Source of the DNA: Massilia sp. 9096
GTDB taxonomy: Bacteria > Pseudomonadota > Gammaproteobacteria > Burkholderiales > Burkholderiaceae_D
DNA: 64,000 nt
Assembly (NCBI RefSeq): GCF_000745265.1
Contig: NZ_JQNN01000001.1
Location: forward strand, 3,658,001 to 3,722,000
Direction of reading: 5' to 3'
The position numbers and the translations under genes are program-made. The notes under the pieces are model-generated. The model did not search any database. It was given only the letters and a program-made list of their open reading frames with translations, and was not told the origin of the DNA. Positions within the stretch are counted from its first letter, which is position 1. Each line of letters starts with the position of its first letter. Below, in pieces: positions 53,503-63,737 of this stretch.

Positions 53503-54921
53503 TCAGGCAGCGCGTAGTGCACGCAGCGCCATTTTGTAATCCCGTGCGATTTCCTCCTGGGCGACGTGGCGGCCGTCACGCACCACCCAGGCGCCGCCGG
53601 CGAGCACGTCGCGCACCAGGTTGTCGTTGCCGCAGAACAGCAAGCGCCCGGGCACCTCGCCTGGCGCCGCACCGTCCAGGTTCGGGTGGCCGGCGTCGAG
53701 CACCAGCAGATCGGCGCGCGAGCCTGGCTGCAGGGCGCCCAGGCGGCGTCCGCTCGCCTGCGCCCCGCCCTGCAGCGCGCGCTGCCACAGCAGCGTCGCG
53801 ACGTCGCGCTGCCTGTCCGTCACCGCGATGTTGCGGCGCCGGTGCAGCAGGCGCTGGCCGTATTCGAGCCAGCGCAGTTCCTCGACCGGGCTGTGCGACA
53901 CATGGCTGTCGCTGCCGATGCCGAAGCGTCCACCGGCCTGCAGGAAGGCTTCCAGCGGGAACAGGCCGTCGCCCAGGTTGGCCTCGGTGGTCGGGCACAG
54001 GCCGGCGACGGCGCCGCTCGCGGCGATGCGCGCGACTTCGGACGCCGACAGATGGGTCGCGTGCACCAGGCACCAGCGCGCGTCGACCGGCATCTCGTCG
54101 AACAGGTAATCGACCGGGCGCCGTCCGGTCGCCTGCAGGCATTGGTCGACTTCCAGTTGCTGCTCGGCGATGTGGATGTGCAGCGGCCGTCCGGCCGGCA
54201 GCGCCTGCGCCAGTTCGCGCACTTGCGCCATCGACGCCGCCCGCAGCGAATGCGGCGCCGCGCCGACTTCCAGCTGCGGCCCGCGCAAGCCCTCGAGCGC
54301 CTCGACGACGCGCAGCACGAACTCGGGATCGCTGCGAAAGCGCCGCTGGGCCTCGATCAGCGGCTGCTCGTTGAAACCGGAATGGGCGTACAGCACCGGC
54401 AGCAGCGTCAGGCCGATGCCGGTCTGGCGTGCGGCTGCGGCGATGCGTTCGGCGGTGTGCGCCGGGCGCGCATATGGCGCGCCGTCGACGTCGCGCTGGA
54501 TGTAGTGGAATTCGCACATCGCCGTGTAGCCGTGGCGCAGGCATTCGGCATACAGCTGGGCCGCGATCGCCTCGATCTGCGCGGGCGTGATGCGCCCGGC
54601 GAAGCGGTACATCAGCTCGCGCCAGGTCCAGAAGCTGTCCGCGCTTTTGCCAGCCGCTTTGCCCGATGCGCTACCGGCGCGCTCGGTCAGGCCAGCGAGG
54701 GCGCGCTGGAAGGCGTGCGAGTGCAGGTTGACCATGCCGGGCAGGACATACTCGGCCTGCGCGGCCTGCGCCGTCTGCGCCGTCCGTGCGGTATCGGGCG
54801 CCACCGAGGTCAGGTCGCCGTGCACATTCCACTCCAGCAGCACGTCGCGCCGCCAGCCCTGCGGCAGCAGCGCATGGTGCGCGAACAGCGCGCCCGCCCG
54901 TGCGTCCGCGGCTGCGCTCAC
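53503..54921 (-). CDS. hutF: formimidoylglutamate deiminase
   Basis: The 472-residue amidohydrolase has the metal-binding VNLHSHAFQRALAGL near residue 57-71, CEFHYIQRD near 133, the PLHIHIAEQ block near 235, and GSDSHVSHSPVEELRW near 335. It deiminates N-formimidoyl-glutamate to N-formylglutamate and ammonia. The start is GTG 54921, which overlaps the hutG stop as GTGA; no ATG start gives a full-length protein. A low-complexity Ala/Gln/Thr stretch (TARTAQTAQAAQAE) lies near residue 40. Confidence 0.93.
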   Translation of the reverse strand: MSAAADARAGALFAHHALLPQGWRRDVLLEWNVHGDLTSVAPDTARTAQTAQAAQAEYVLPGMVNLHSHAFQRALAGLTERAGSASGKAAGKSADSFWTWRELMYRFAGRITPAQIEAIAAQLYAECLRHGYTAMCEFHYIQRDVDGAPYARPAHTAERIAAAARQTGIGLTLLPVLYAHSGFNEQPLIEAQRRFRSDPEFVLRVVEALEGLRGPQLEVGAAPHSLRAASMAQVRELAQALPAGRPLHIHIAEQQLEVDQCLQATGRRPVDYLFDEMPVDARWCLVHATHLSASEVARIAASGAVAGLCPTTEANLGDGLFPLEAFLQAGGRFGIGSDSHVSHSPVEELRWLEYGQRLLHRRRNIAVTDRQRDVATLLWQRALQGGAQASGRRLGALQPGSRADLLVLDAGHPNLDGAAPGEVPGRLLFCGNDNLVRDVLAGGAWVVRDGRHVAQEEIARDYKMALRALRAA

Positions 54922-55718
54922 GCGCGCACCCAGTCCAGCGCCGCGCCGAGCAACTGGCGCAGCACCGGTTCGAGGTGGGCCACGCGCTCCGGGCGATCGT
55001 CGAACGGCGGCGTCTCGTCCATGTACAGGTCCTGGCACATTTCGAGCTGGATCGCATGCACGCCGTCCTGCGGGCGGCCGTAAAAGCGCGTGATGTGGCC
55101 ACCCTTGAAGCGGCCGTTGAACACGAAGGCATAACGCTTTTGCGCCTCGGCCGCGCGGATGATCGCGCCTTCGAACTGAAGCGCGCACGAGGTGCGACTG
55201 GCCGTGCCGAAATTCAGGTCGGGCAGGCGGCCCTCGAAAAAGCGCGGCACCCTGGAGGCGATCGAATGGGCATCCCACAGCACCACGCGGCCATGCAGCG
55301 CCAGCAGCCGATCGAGTTCGGCGCGCAGCCGGTCGTGGTAGGGCCGCCAGTAGCGCTGCAGGCGCCGCTCGACCTCGAAACGGTCCGGCTCGCGGCCGGC
55401 CTGGTACAGGCGCTCGCGGTTGAAGGTGTCGACCGGGCACAGGCCGGTGGTGTCCTGGCCCGGGTACAGGCTGGTGTCGTCCGGCGGCCGGTTCAGGTCG
55501 ATGACATAGCGCGACCAGCGCGCGGACAGCGTCGACGCGCCGAGTGCCTCGGCGAAGGCGTACAGCTTGTCCAGGTGCCAGTCGGTATCGGCGCGCACGA
55601 ACGCACAGGGCGCGAGGCTGCCTGCGACCTCGTCGGGGATGTCGGTGCCGACGTGGGGCATCGATACCAGCAGCGGCGCCGTGCCCGGCTTGAAATGGTA
55701 ATCCATCGGGTAATCCAT
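54918..55718 (-). CDS. hutG: N-formylglutamate deformylase
   Basis: A 266-residue FGase: LLVSMPHVGTDIPDEV near residues 16-31, SRYVIDLNRPPDDTSLYPGQ near 69-88, LWDAHSIASRVPRFF near 146, and HAIQLEMCQDLYMDE near 220. It splits N-formylglutamate into glutamate and formate; with HutF this is the five-step histidine route. CAGGAGCCGCG precedes ATG 55718; ATG 55706 is an alternative. It overlaps hutF by 4 bases. Confidence 0.94.
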   Translation of the reverse strand: MDYPMDYHFKPGTAPLLVSMPHVGTDIPDEVAGSLAPCAFVRADTDWHLDKLYAFAEALGASTLSARWSRYVIDLNRPPDDTSLYPGQDTTGLCPVDTFNRERLYQAGREPDRFEVERRLQRYWRPYHDRLRAELDRLLALHGRVVLWDAHSIASRVPRFFEGRLPDLNFGTASRTSCALQFEGAIIRAAEAQKRYAFVFNGRFKGGHITRFYGRPQDGVHAIQLEMCQDLYMDETPPFDDRPERVAHLEPVLRQLLGAALDWVRA

Positions 55719-55752
55719 CGCGGCTCCTGTGCTTGCGCTCTCAAGAATGCAC

Positions 55753-57339
55753 TCAGGGATGCAAAGCGGCGAACAGTTCCTTGCACGCCGCCGACAGCGC
55801 GCCTTCCATCACCATCACGCGCGCCGCTTCGATGTCGGGCGCGAAGAAGCGGTCGTGCTCGAAGGCCGGCACGCGCGCGCGCAGGAGCGCATGTACGTGC
55901 TCGAGGTGTTCGGAACTGGTGAGCGGACGGTGGAACTCGATGCCCTGCGCCGCCGCCAGCAGTTCGATCCCGACGATGACGCCGGTATTGTGCGCCATCT
56001 GGCCGAGACGGCGCGCGGCGAAAGTGGCCATGCTGACGTGGTCTTCCTGGTTGGCCGACGTCGGCAGGCTGTCGACGCTGGCCGGATGCGCCAGCGATTT
56101 GTTTTCCGAAGCCAGCGCGGCCGCCGTGACGTGGGCGATCATGAAGCCGGAATTGACGCCCGGCTCGCGCACCAGGAACGGCGGCAGCCCGGACAGCGTG
56201 GCGTCGATCAGCAGCGCGATGCGGCGCTCGGCCAGCGCGCCGATCTCGGCGATGGCCAGCGCCAGCGTGTCGGCGGCGAAGGCGACCGGCTCCGCATGGA
56301 AGTTACCGCCCGAGACGACCACGCCGCCGCCCGGCGCATCGGCGTCGGGGAACACCAGCGGGTTGTCGGTCACGGCGTTCGACTCGATCAGCAGCGTGCG
56401 GCCGGCCTGGGCGATGAGGTCCATGACGGCGCCCATCACCTGCGGCTGGCAGCGCAGGCTGTACGGGTCCTGCACGCGCTCGTCGCCGACCAGGTGCGAG
56501 GCGCGGATCGCACTGCCCGCCACCAGCTCGCGATAAATCCTCGCGGCGGCGATCTGGCCGGGCTGGCCGCGCACCTCGTGCACGCGCGGATCGAACGGAG
56601 CGTCGCTGCCGCGCGCGGCGTCCAGCGACAGCGCGCCGGACACCATGCCGGCTTCCAGCAGGCGTTCGGCCAGGAACAGGCCGTGCAGCGCCAGCGCGGT
56701 CGACACCTGGGTGCCGTTGATCAGCGCCAGGCCTTCTTTCGCGGCCAGCGTCACCGGTTCGATGCCGGCGGCGTCCAGTGCGGCGTTGGCGTCCATCAGC
56801 GCGCCGCGCATGCGCACCGGGCCCACGCCCAGCATCGCCAGCGTCATGTGGGCCAGCGGCGCCAGGTCGCCGGAAGCGCCGACCGAACCCTGCGCGGGGA
56901 TGGCCGGCATGATGCCGGCGTTGTACAGGGCGATGAGGGTGTCGACGATCAGCGGGCGCACGCCGGAATAGCCGCGCGCCAGGCTGCCGATCTTGGTCAG
57001 CAGGATCAGGCGCACCACGTTGTCGGGCAACAGCTCGCCGGTGCCGACCGCATGCGACAGGATCAGGTTCTGCTGCAGCTGCTCGAGCTGGGCCGGCGCG
57101 ATGTGGCGCTTGGCCAGCAGGCCGAAGCCGGTGTTGATGCCGTAGGCCGGATCGCCCTTGGCGACGATCGCCTGCACGGTGGCGGCCGAAGCTTCGATGG
57201 CGGCGTAGGCGGCAGGCGCGAGCGCCAGCGTGCCGGCCGAGCTCCAGGCGGCGCGCAGCTCGGGCAGCGTGAGCTGGCCGGGTTGCAGGGTCAGGTGGTG
57301 CGAATCTTGATGAATGAGTTGATGCATGAGTTGAGTCAT
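55753..57339 (-). CDS. hutH: histidine ammonia-lyase
   Basis: The 528-residue protein has the MIO-forming Ala-Ser-Gly in [14 protein letters not shown] near residues 150-163. [11 protein letters not shown] near 69 (catalytic Tyr next to it) and NPLVFPD near 330 are also typical. It converts histidine to urocanate and ammonia as a tetramer. The N-terminus [15 protein letters not shown] is His-rich; the second ATG (57327) is possible because the ribosome site is weak. It lies 18 bases after hutU and 34 before hutG. Confidence 0.96.
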   Translation of the reverse strand: MTQLMHQLIHQDSHHLTLQPGQLTLPELRAAWSSAGTLALAPAAYAAIEASAATVQAIVAKGDPAYGINTGFGLLAKRHIAPAQLEQLQQNLILSHAVGTGELLPDNVVRLILLTKIGSLARGYSGVRPLIVDTLIALYNAGIMPAIPAQGSVGASGDLAPLAHMTLAMLGVGPVRMRGALMDANAALDAAGIEPVTLAAKEGLALINGTQVSTALALHGLFLAERLLEAGMVSGALSLDAARGSDAPFDPRVHEVRGQPGQIAAARIYRELVAGSAIRASHLVGDERVQDPYSLRCQPQVMGAVMDLIAQAGRTLLIESNAVTDNPLVFPDADAPGGGVVVSGGNFHAEPVAFAADTLALAIAEIGALAERRIALLIDATLSGLPPFLVREPGVNSGFMIAHVTAAALASENKSLAHPASVDSLPTSANQEDHVSMATFAARRLGQMAHNTGVIVGIELLAAAQGIEFHRPLTSSEHLEHVHALLRARVPAFEHDRFFAPDIEAARVMVMEGALSAACKELFAALHP

Positions 57340-57357
57340 AAATCGTGGTGTCTTGTG

Positions 57358-59079
<1,722 letters not shown>

Positions 59080-59103
59080 GGCAGCCTCCTTGGCATGCCA
59101 ATC

Positions 59104-59132
59104 AGACTAGCTTGTCTATACAACAGCGTCAA
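59104..59132 (-). promoter_or_regulatory. hut operon promoter with HutC-type operator
   Basis: Minus strand: TTGACG (59127-59132) and TAGTCT (59104-59109) are -35 and -10 with a 17-base spacer. The spacer holds TTGT-ATAG-ACAA (59112-59123), one change from the known HutC palindrome TTGTATATACAA. HutC bound here would block polymerase until urocanate is present. The ATG of hutU is 25 bases further on. Confidence 0.75.
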
Positions 59133-59153
59133 CCCCGCCGGCGGGATGGGTCC

Positions 59154-60839
59154 TTACTTTTTCTGGTAGACCGGGCGCCCGGCGACCCAGGTCTGCAGCA
59201 CGCCGATCTTGTAGATGTCGTACGGCGAAATCTTGAACATGTCGCGGTCGACCACGATGAAGTCGGCGTACTTGCCGACCTCCAGCGAGCCCAGCGTCTT
59301 TTCCTGGTGGCCGGCATAGGCGGCGTCCAGCGTAAAGCAGCGGAACGCTTCCTTCAGCGACATCTCCTGCTCCGGATACCAGCCGGCGATCGGGTTGCCG
59401 CCGGCGTCCTGGCGCGTGACCGCGGCGTGGATGCCGAAGAAGGGATTCGGCGCCTCGACCGGGAAGTCGGAACCGCAGGCGATGCGCGAGCCCTGCTGCA
59501 GGAAGGTGCGCCAGGCGTAGGCGCCCTTGATGCGTTCGTGGCCGACGCGGGTCTCGGCCATGTTCTTGTCCGAGGTCGCGTGGGTCGGCTGCATCGACGG
59601 GATGATGCCGATGGTCTTGAAGCGCGGGATGTCTTCCAGGGTCACGATCTGCGCGTGCTCGATGCGGTTGCGGTTCGCCTCGGTGTGGTAGACCGGGATG
59701 TTCCTGGCGAAGGCGTCCAGGATCTGGCGGTTGCTGGCGTCGCCGATCGCGTGGATGTTGACCTGGTAGCCCTTCTGCATCGCCTTGGCGATCATGAAGT
59801 TGACTTCCTCGTCCGAGTGGAACAGCAGGCCGTGCGAATGCGGATCGTCGCTGTAGGGCGCCAGCAGCGCGGCGCCGCGGCTGCCCAGCGCGCCGTCGGC
59901 GTACAGTTTTACCGCGCGCAGCGCGTACATGTCGTGGCCGTAGCTGTCCAGCGGGCCGTTCTTGGCCAGCTGGTCGAAGTCGGTGCCGGTGCCGCCGATC
60001 ATCGCGTAGATGCGCGTGGTCAGCTTGCCGTGGTCGGCGTAGTCGCGGTACAGGCGGTCCTCGTTGACGGTGATGCCGGCGTCGTGCGCGCTGGTCAGGC
60101 CGACGCTGGCCATCTTCGCCAGCGAGCGATCCAGCATGGTGCGCGCTTCCGCCTCGGTCGGCTGCGGCAGCACCTTTTCCATCAGGCCTTTGGCGGCGTC
60201 GACCAGCACGCCGGTGGCGTGGCCGTCGGCGTCGCGCACGATCCGGCCGCCGGCCGGGTCCGGGGTCTGGTCGGTGATGCCGGCCAGCGCCAGCGCGCGG
60301 CTGTTGGCCCAGCCGGCATGGTCGTCGACGCGCCCGAACCAGGCCGGGCGGTCCGACACCGCGCTGTCGAGTTCCTTGGCGGTCGGGAAGCGCCCCAGCT
60401 TCCAGACTTCCTGGTTCCAGCCGCGCCCGCGCACCCACGCGTTGCCCGCGTTCGCGCGCGCGTAGGTTTTGATGTCCTGCAGGGCCTGCGCCAGCGTGGT
60501 GGTGCCGGACAGGTCGAGCTGGGTCAGCATCTGGCCAAGGCCGAAGATGTGGCCGTGCGCGTCGATCAGGCCGGGCAGCACGGTGCGCCCGCCCATGTCG
60601 ACGTGGCGCGCCCTGGGCGCCTTGGCGGCGACGTCCTTGGCCGCGCCGACCGCCAGGATCTTGCCGTTGTCGTCGAACGCCAGCGACGCGAACTGGACCA
60701 CGTCGCCTTTGGCGTCGAGCGTGTAGCCGTTGGCGTTGTCGATAATGGTATCGATGCGGGTATCCGCGTGGGCGGTGGACAGGACGCCACAGGCGGCCAG
60801 GGTGAGCAGGGAACTGAGCAAGGAAGGCTGCAGGCGCAT
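59154..60839 (-). CDS. exported amidohydrolase (YtcJ-like)
   Basis: A 561-residue protein with a signal peptide (1-25, cleavage near AHA-DTR; a Cys at 17 could make it a lipoprotein but the lipobox is poor). A metal-dependent hydrolase barrel follows: PGLIDAHGHIFGLGQ near 88-102, NIHAIGDASNRQILD near 345, IEHAQIV near 372, and GSDFPVEAPNPFFG near 430. YtcJ-type enzymes cleave amide or related bonds in unknown substrates. It sits between the hut operon and ada/hutC, with a near-match of the hut operator core 46 bases upstream. Its stop is 21 bases before the hutU -35. Confidence 0.9.
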   Translation of the reverse strand: MRLQPSLLSSLLTLAACGVLSTAHADTRIDTIIDNANGYTLDAKGDVVQFASLAFDDNGKILAVGAAKDVAAKAPRARHVDMGGRTVLPGLIDAHGHIFGLGQMLTQLDLSGTTTLAQALQDIKTYARANAGNAWVRGRGWNQEVWKLGRFPTAKELDSAVSDRPAWFGRVDDHAGWANSRALALAGITDQTPDPAGGRIVRDADGHATGVLVDAAKGLMEKVLPQPTEAEARTMLDRSLAKMASVGLTSAHDAGITVNEDRLYRDYADHGKLTTRIYAMIGGTGTDFDQLAKNGPLDSYGHDMYALRAVKLYADGALGSRGAALLAPYSDDPHSHGLLFHSDEEVNFMIAKAMQKGYQVNIHAIGDASNRQILDAFARNIPVYHTEANRNRIEHAQIVTLEDIPRFKTIGIIPSMQPTHATSDKNMAETRVGHERIKGAYAWRTFLQQGSRIACGSDFPVEAPNPFFGIHAAVTRQDAGGNPIAGWYPEQEMSLKEAFRCFTLDAAYAGHQEKTLGSLEVGKYADFIVVDRDMFKISPYDIYKIGVLQTWVAGRPVYQKK

Positions 60840-60884
60840 CGGGATGGTTCTCCGTTCTGTTCTGATGAGCTGAAAGAAACAGAG

Positions 60885-60894
60885 TGTATAGAAA
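60885..60894 (-). promoter_or_regulatory. near-match of the hut operator core
   Basis: Minus strand TTTCTATACA differs from the hutU operator (read on the plus strand TGTCTATACA) at one base of ten. It stands 46 bases before the start of the exported amidohydrolase. A weak HutC site is possible. Confidence 0.25.
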
Positions 60895-60906
60895 TCCCGG
60901 CAATGG

Positions 60907-62028
60907 TCAATCGCCGCCTTCCCCAGCGCCGGCCGCCTGTTCGGCTTCCCTGGCAAGCAGCGTGCGCTTGCGCTCGACGCCCCAGCGGTAGCCGGAGATG
61001 GCGCCGTCGTTGCGCACCACGCGGTGGCACGGGATCGCCACCGCGACCGGATTGGCCGCGCAAGCCCCGGCCACCGCGCGCGCGCCCTGCGGCATCCCCA
61101 GGCGCGCAGCCAGTTCCGCATAGCCGACCGTCTGCCCGGCCGGTATCCGGCGCAGCGCCTGCCAGACGCGCTGCTGGAAGGCGGTGCCGCGCACGTCCAG
61201 CGGCAAATCCAGGCCGAGACGCGGCGCTTCCACGAAACCGGCCACCAGCGCGACGCTGCGCTCGAAGCCGGGTTCGGCGCCGAGCAGCTCGGCCTTCGGG
61301 AAGCGGTCCTGCAAATCGCGCACCAGCGCGTCCGGATCGTCGCCGAGCAGGATGCAGCAGATGCCCTTGCCAGTGGCCGCCACCAGCAGCGCGCCCAATG
61401 AACACTGCGCCACCGCGAAGCGGATCGTCTCGCCTTCTCCGCCTGCGCGCCAGCGGCGCGGCGCCATCCCGAGCAGGCCTGGCGACGCCGCGTAAAAGCG
61501 GCCGCTGGAATGGAAGCCGGCGTCGTAGGCGGCCGCGGTGACGCTGGCCGCATCCTTCAGCGCCTGCGGCAGGCGCGCGGCGCGGCGCGCATCAAAGTAG
61601 GCCTTGGGCGTGATCCCGGTCTGCGCCTTGAATACACGGTGGAAGTAAAAGCGGCTCATGCCGCAGGCTTCGGCCAGGGCGGCCAGGCCGGGGACCGGAT
61701 CGGCGGCGTCGATGGCCGCGTCGATCAGGCGGCAGGCCTGCGCCACCGCCTTGGCGTGGCGCTCGGCCAGCGGCGCTTCGAGCGGGCGGCAGCGCAGGCA
61801 GGCACGGAAACCGGCCGCCTCGGCATCCTGGCAGCTGGCGTGGAAGGCGACGTTGGCGCGGCGCGGCGTGCGCGACGGGCACGAGGGCCGGCAGTAAACA
61901 CCGGTGCTGCGCACCGAATACCAGAAGCGGCCGTCGGCGCCGGATGCGCGTGCGCGCACCGCGTCCCAGCGCGCTTCGTCGCTGTCATAAGCGTGGTCGT
62001 GCGGGTTGGTGTCGATGCTGGCGTCCAT
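60907..62028 (-). CDS. ada: bifunctional DNA alkylation repair protein and activator Ada
   Basis: The 373-residue protein has all three Ada parts. The N-terminal zinc domain takes methyl groups from phosphotriesters (VYCRPSCPSR with C46 and C50, then CLRCRP). An AraC-type helix-turn-helix follows (LAEACGMSRFYFHRVFKAQTG near 115-135). The C-terminal O6-methylguanine methyltransferase carries the acceptor C334 in IPCHRVV. Methylated Ada activates its own gene and others. CGGGAGACCCGC precedes the ATG. No alkB or alkA follows; the next gene is the amidohydrolase. Confidence 0.95.
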   Translation of the reverse strand: MDASIDTNPHDHAYDSDEARWDAVRARASGADGRFWYSVRSTGVYCRPSCPSRTPRRANVAFHASCQDAEAAGFRACLRCRPLEAPLAERHAKAVAQACRLIDAAIDAADPVPGLAALAEACGMSRFYFHRVFKAQTGITPKAYFDARRAARLPQALKDAASVTAAAYDAGFHSSGRFYAASPGLLGMAPRRWRAGGEGETIRFAVAQCSLGALLVAATGKGICCILLGDDPDALVRDLQDRFPKAELLGAEPGFERSVALVAGFVEAPRLGLDLPLDVRGTAFQQRVWQALRRIPAGQTVGYAELAARLGMPQGARAVAGACAANPVAVAIPCHRVVRNDGAISGYRWGVERKRTLLAREAEQAAGAGEGGD

Positions 62029-62098
62029 GCGGGTCTCCCGGTAAGTCGATGGCGTCATCCTAAGCTGCGTGGGGCGCGTTCGCACTTCGCCGCTTGCT

Positions 62099-62128
62099 TT
62101 CGAATTTTCGCATTGCCGATGCTAGAAT
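62099..62128 (+). promoter_or_regulatory. candidate hutC promoter
   Basis: TAGAAT (62123-62128) is a fair -10; TTCGAA (62099-62104) is a poor -35 at 18 bases. The hutC start is 43 bases further. No TTGT-N4-ACAA palindrome is seen here, so autoregulation by the same site type is not evident. Confidence 0.35.
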
Positions 62129-62171
62129 GCGATATTCGACATGATGTCTTTCCCGATTTCGGAGAAGTGGT

Positions 62172-62891
62172 TTGGACCAGTATCCCCCGCACGACAGCAC
62201 GCCCATCTTCCAGCGCATCAAGGATTACCTGCTCGGCGAAATCGCCGCCGGCCACTGGAAGGAAGGCGACCTGGTGCCGTCCGAACAGGCGCTGGTGCGC
62301 CAGTTCGGCGTATCGCGCATGACCGTCAACCGCGCGGTACGCGAGCTGACCGCGGAACAGGTGCTGGTGCGGCGCCAGGGCTCGGGCACCTTCGTCGCGC
62401 CGCAGAAATACCAGGCTACGCTGGTCGAGATCCGCAACATCGCCGACGAGGTCCGCGCGCGCGGGCACGTGCACGCGAGCCGTCCGCGCCTGCTGGAACG
62501 CGGCCAGGCCGGCGAAGCGCTGGCGCGCCAGTTCGAGCTCGCCGCCGGCGCCCCGCTGTTCCATTCGGTGATTGTGCACGAGGAAAACGGACAGCCGATC
62601 CAGGTCGAGGACCGCTGGGTCAACCCGGCCTGCGCCCCGGCCTACCTGGAGCAGGATTTCACGCGCATCACGCCCAACGAGCACCTGACGGCGGCCGCGC
62701 CGCTGCAGGGCGCGACCTACAGCATCGAAGCGCTGCCGGCGCCGCGCGAGGTCGCGGAGATGCTCGGCATCGGCATCGGCGTGCCCTGCCTGGTGCTCAA
62801 GCGCCGCACCACGTCGAACGGCCGGGTCGCTTCGGTGGTGACGATGTGGCATCCGGGCCAGCTGTACAAGTTCACCGGCAGCGTCGGCTGA
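62172..62891 (+). CDS. hutC: histidine utilisation repressor HutC (GntR family)
   Basis: A 239-residue GntR/HutC protein: winged helix-turn-helix at about 10-75 (VPSEQALVRQFGVSRMTVNR, then RRQGSGTFV) and a UTRA ligand domain from about 95 to 235 (EDRWVNPACAPAYLEQDF). It represses hut genes and is released by urocanate. The start is TTG 62172, with GGAGAAGTGG before it; there is no ATG nearby in frame. It is transcribed away from ada and stands 3.1 kb from the hutU operator. Confidence 0.93.
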   Translation: MDQYPPHDSTPIFQRIKDYLLGEIAAGHWKEGDLVPSEQALVRQFGVSRMTVNRAVRELTAEQVLVRRQGSGTFVAPQKYQATLVEIRNIADEVRARGHVHASRPRLLERGQAGEALARQFELAAGAPLFHSVIVHEENGQPIQVEDRWVNPACAPAYLEQDFTRITPNEHLTAAAPLQGATYSIEALPAPREVAEMLGIGIGVPCLVLKRRTTSNGRVASVVTMWHPGQLYKFTGSVG

Positions 62892-63275
62892 GTTGCAAAA
62901 GCGCCGCAGGTGGGCCGATGTCGGATGCACCACGGCGCAAAATAAACCCGCTTCGGCATATTGACGCGGGCCCGACATCCGCGATAATGAGAGCAGGTCA
63001 AGCAGCGCCGATCCTGCGCCACCAGGGCGCGCAACAACGTGTTAGGATTTTGTACAAAGCCCGCGAACACGTTTCAGGAAAATCGGTTATTATTTCAGCC
63101 AATCCCCGCCTGACGTCCTCTTGCAGCTCTTCCAACGATTGAATATTGCACGCGCTGACACCACCTCCGCTGTGCAGCAGTCTGACAAGCATGGGAACCA
63201 GACCGCCGAGCGAAACCGGCCGAAGGCCCTTGAAGCCATCGGGCGTTAATTGACCACCCTCACATTGAGGAAAAA
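62892..63275. other. gap without a gene (hutC to trxA)
   Basis: No coding sequence is supported in these 384 bases. After hutC there is a nested hairpin (62901-62938): GCGCCG/CGGCGC outside, GGTG/CACC and CCGA/TCGG inside, with T4 following on the minus strand. A TATTAT near 63089-63094 could be a -10 for trxA, which would give a leader of about 180 bases; a matching -35 is not seen. The remainder shows nothing I can name. Confidence 0.5.
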
Positions 63276-63602
63276 ATGAGCGAAAATATCAAATACATCA
63301 GCGATGCATCCTTTGACACCGACGTGCTCAAGTCCGAGCGCCCGGTCCTGGTCGATTTCTGGGCCGAGTGGTGCGGTCCGTGCAAGATGATTGCCCCGAT
63401 CCTGGAAGAAGTCGCCAAGGAATACGACGGCAAGCTGACGATCGCCAAGCTGGACGTCGATGCGAACCAGGCCGTGCCGGCCAAGTTCGGCATCCGCGGC
63501 ATCCCGACCCTGATTCTGTTCAAGAACGGTGTCGCGGCTGCGCAAAAAGTCGGCGCGATGGCCAAGGGCCAGCTGACCGCTTTCATCGACAGCAACATCT
63601 GA
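63276..63602 (+). CDS. trxA: thioredoxin 1
   Basis: The 108-residue protein has the active site WCGPC (W32, C33 and C36), cis-Pro in RGIPTLILF near 75 and the usual length. It reduces disulfides in the cytoplasm with electrons from thioredoxin reductase. TTGAGGAAAAA is directly before the ATG. An intrinsic terminator follows, so rho is at least partly transcribed separately. Confidence 0.97.
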   Translation: MSENIKYISDASFDTDVLKSERPVLVDFWAEWCGPCKMIAPILEEVAKEYDGKLTIAKLDVDANQAVPAKFGIRGIPTLILFKNGVAAAQKVGAMAKGQLTAFIDSNI

Positions 63603-63612
63603 TACCATAAGC

Positions 63613-63642
63613 GGCGGCAGCGCGCCCGCCCTGCCGCCTTTT
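63613..63642 (+). terminator. intrinsic terminator after trxA
   Basis: GGCGGCAG (63613-63620) pairs with CTGCCGCC (63631-63638) around a 10-base loop, followed by TTTT and CT. It lies 10 bases after the trxA stop and before rho. Confidence 0.75.
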
Positions 63643-63737
63643 CTGATCGGGAAGCCATCGACTCCGGTGCCTCCTCATTATTAACCCACGCAGTCCCCTC
63701 CCCTACCTTTACTTTCCCGTCACGGGACACCCGACAC

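Noticed and set aside
62901..62938. Nested hairpin after hutC as a riboswitch or ncRNA
   Set aside because: It is small, has no gene directly downstream for 330 bases and only a weak T run on the minus strand; more likely an mRNA end structure.
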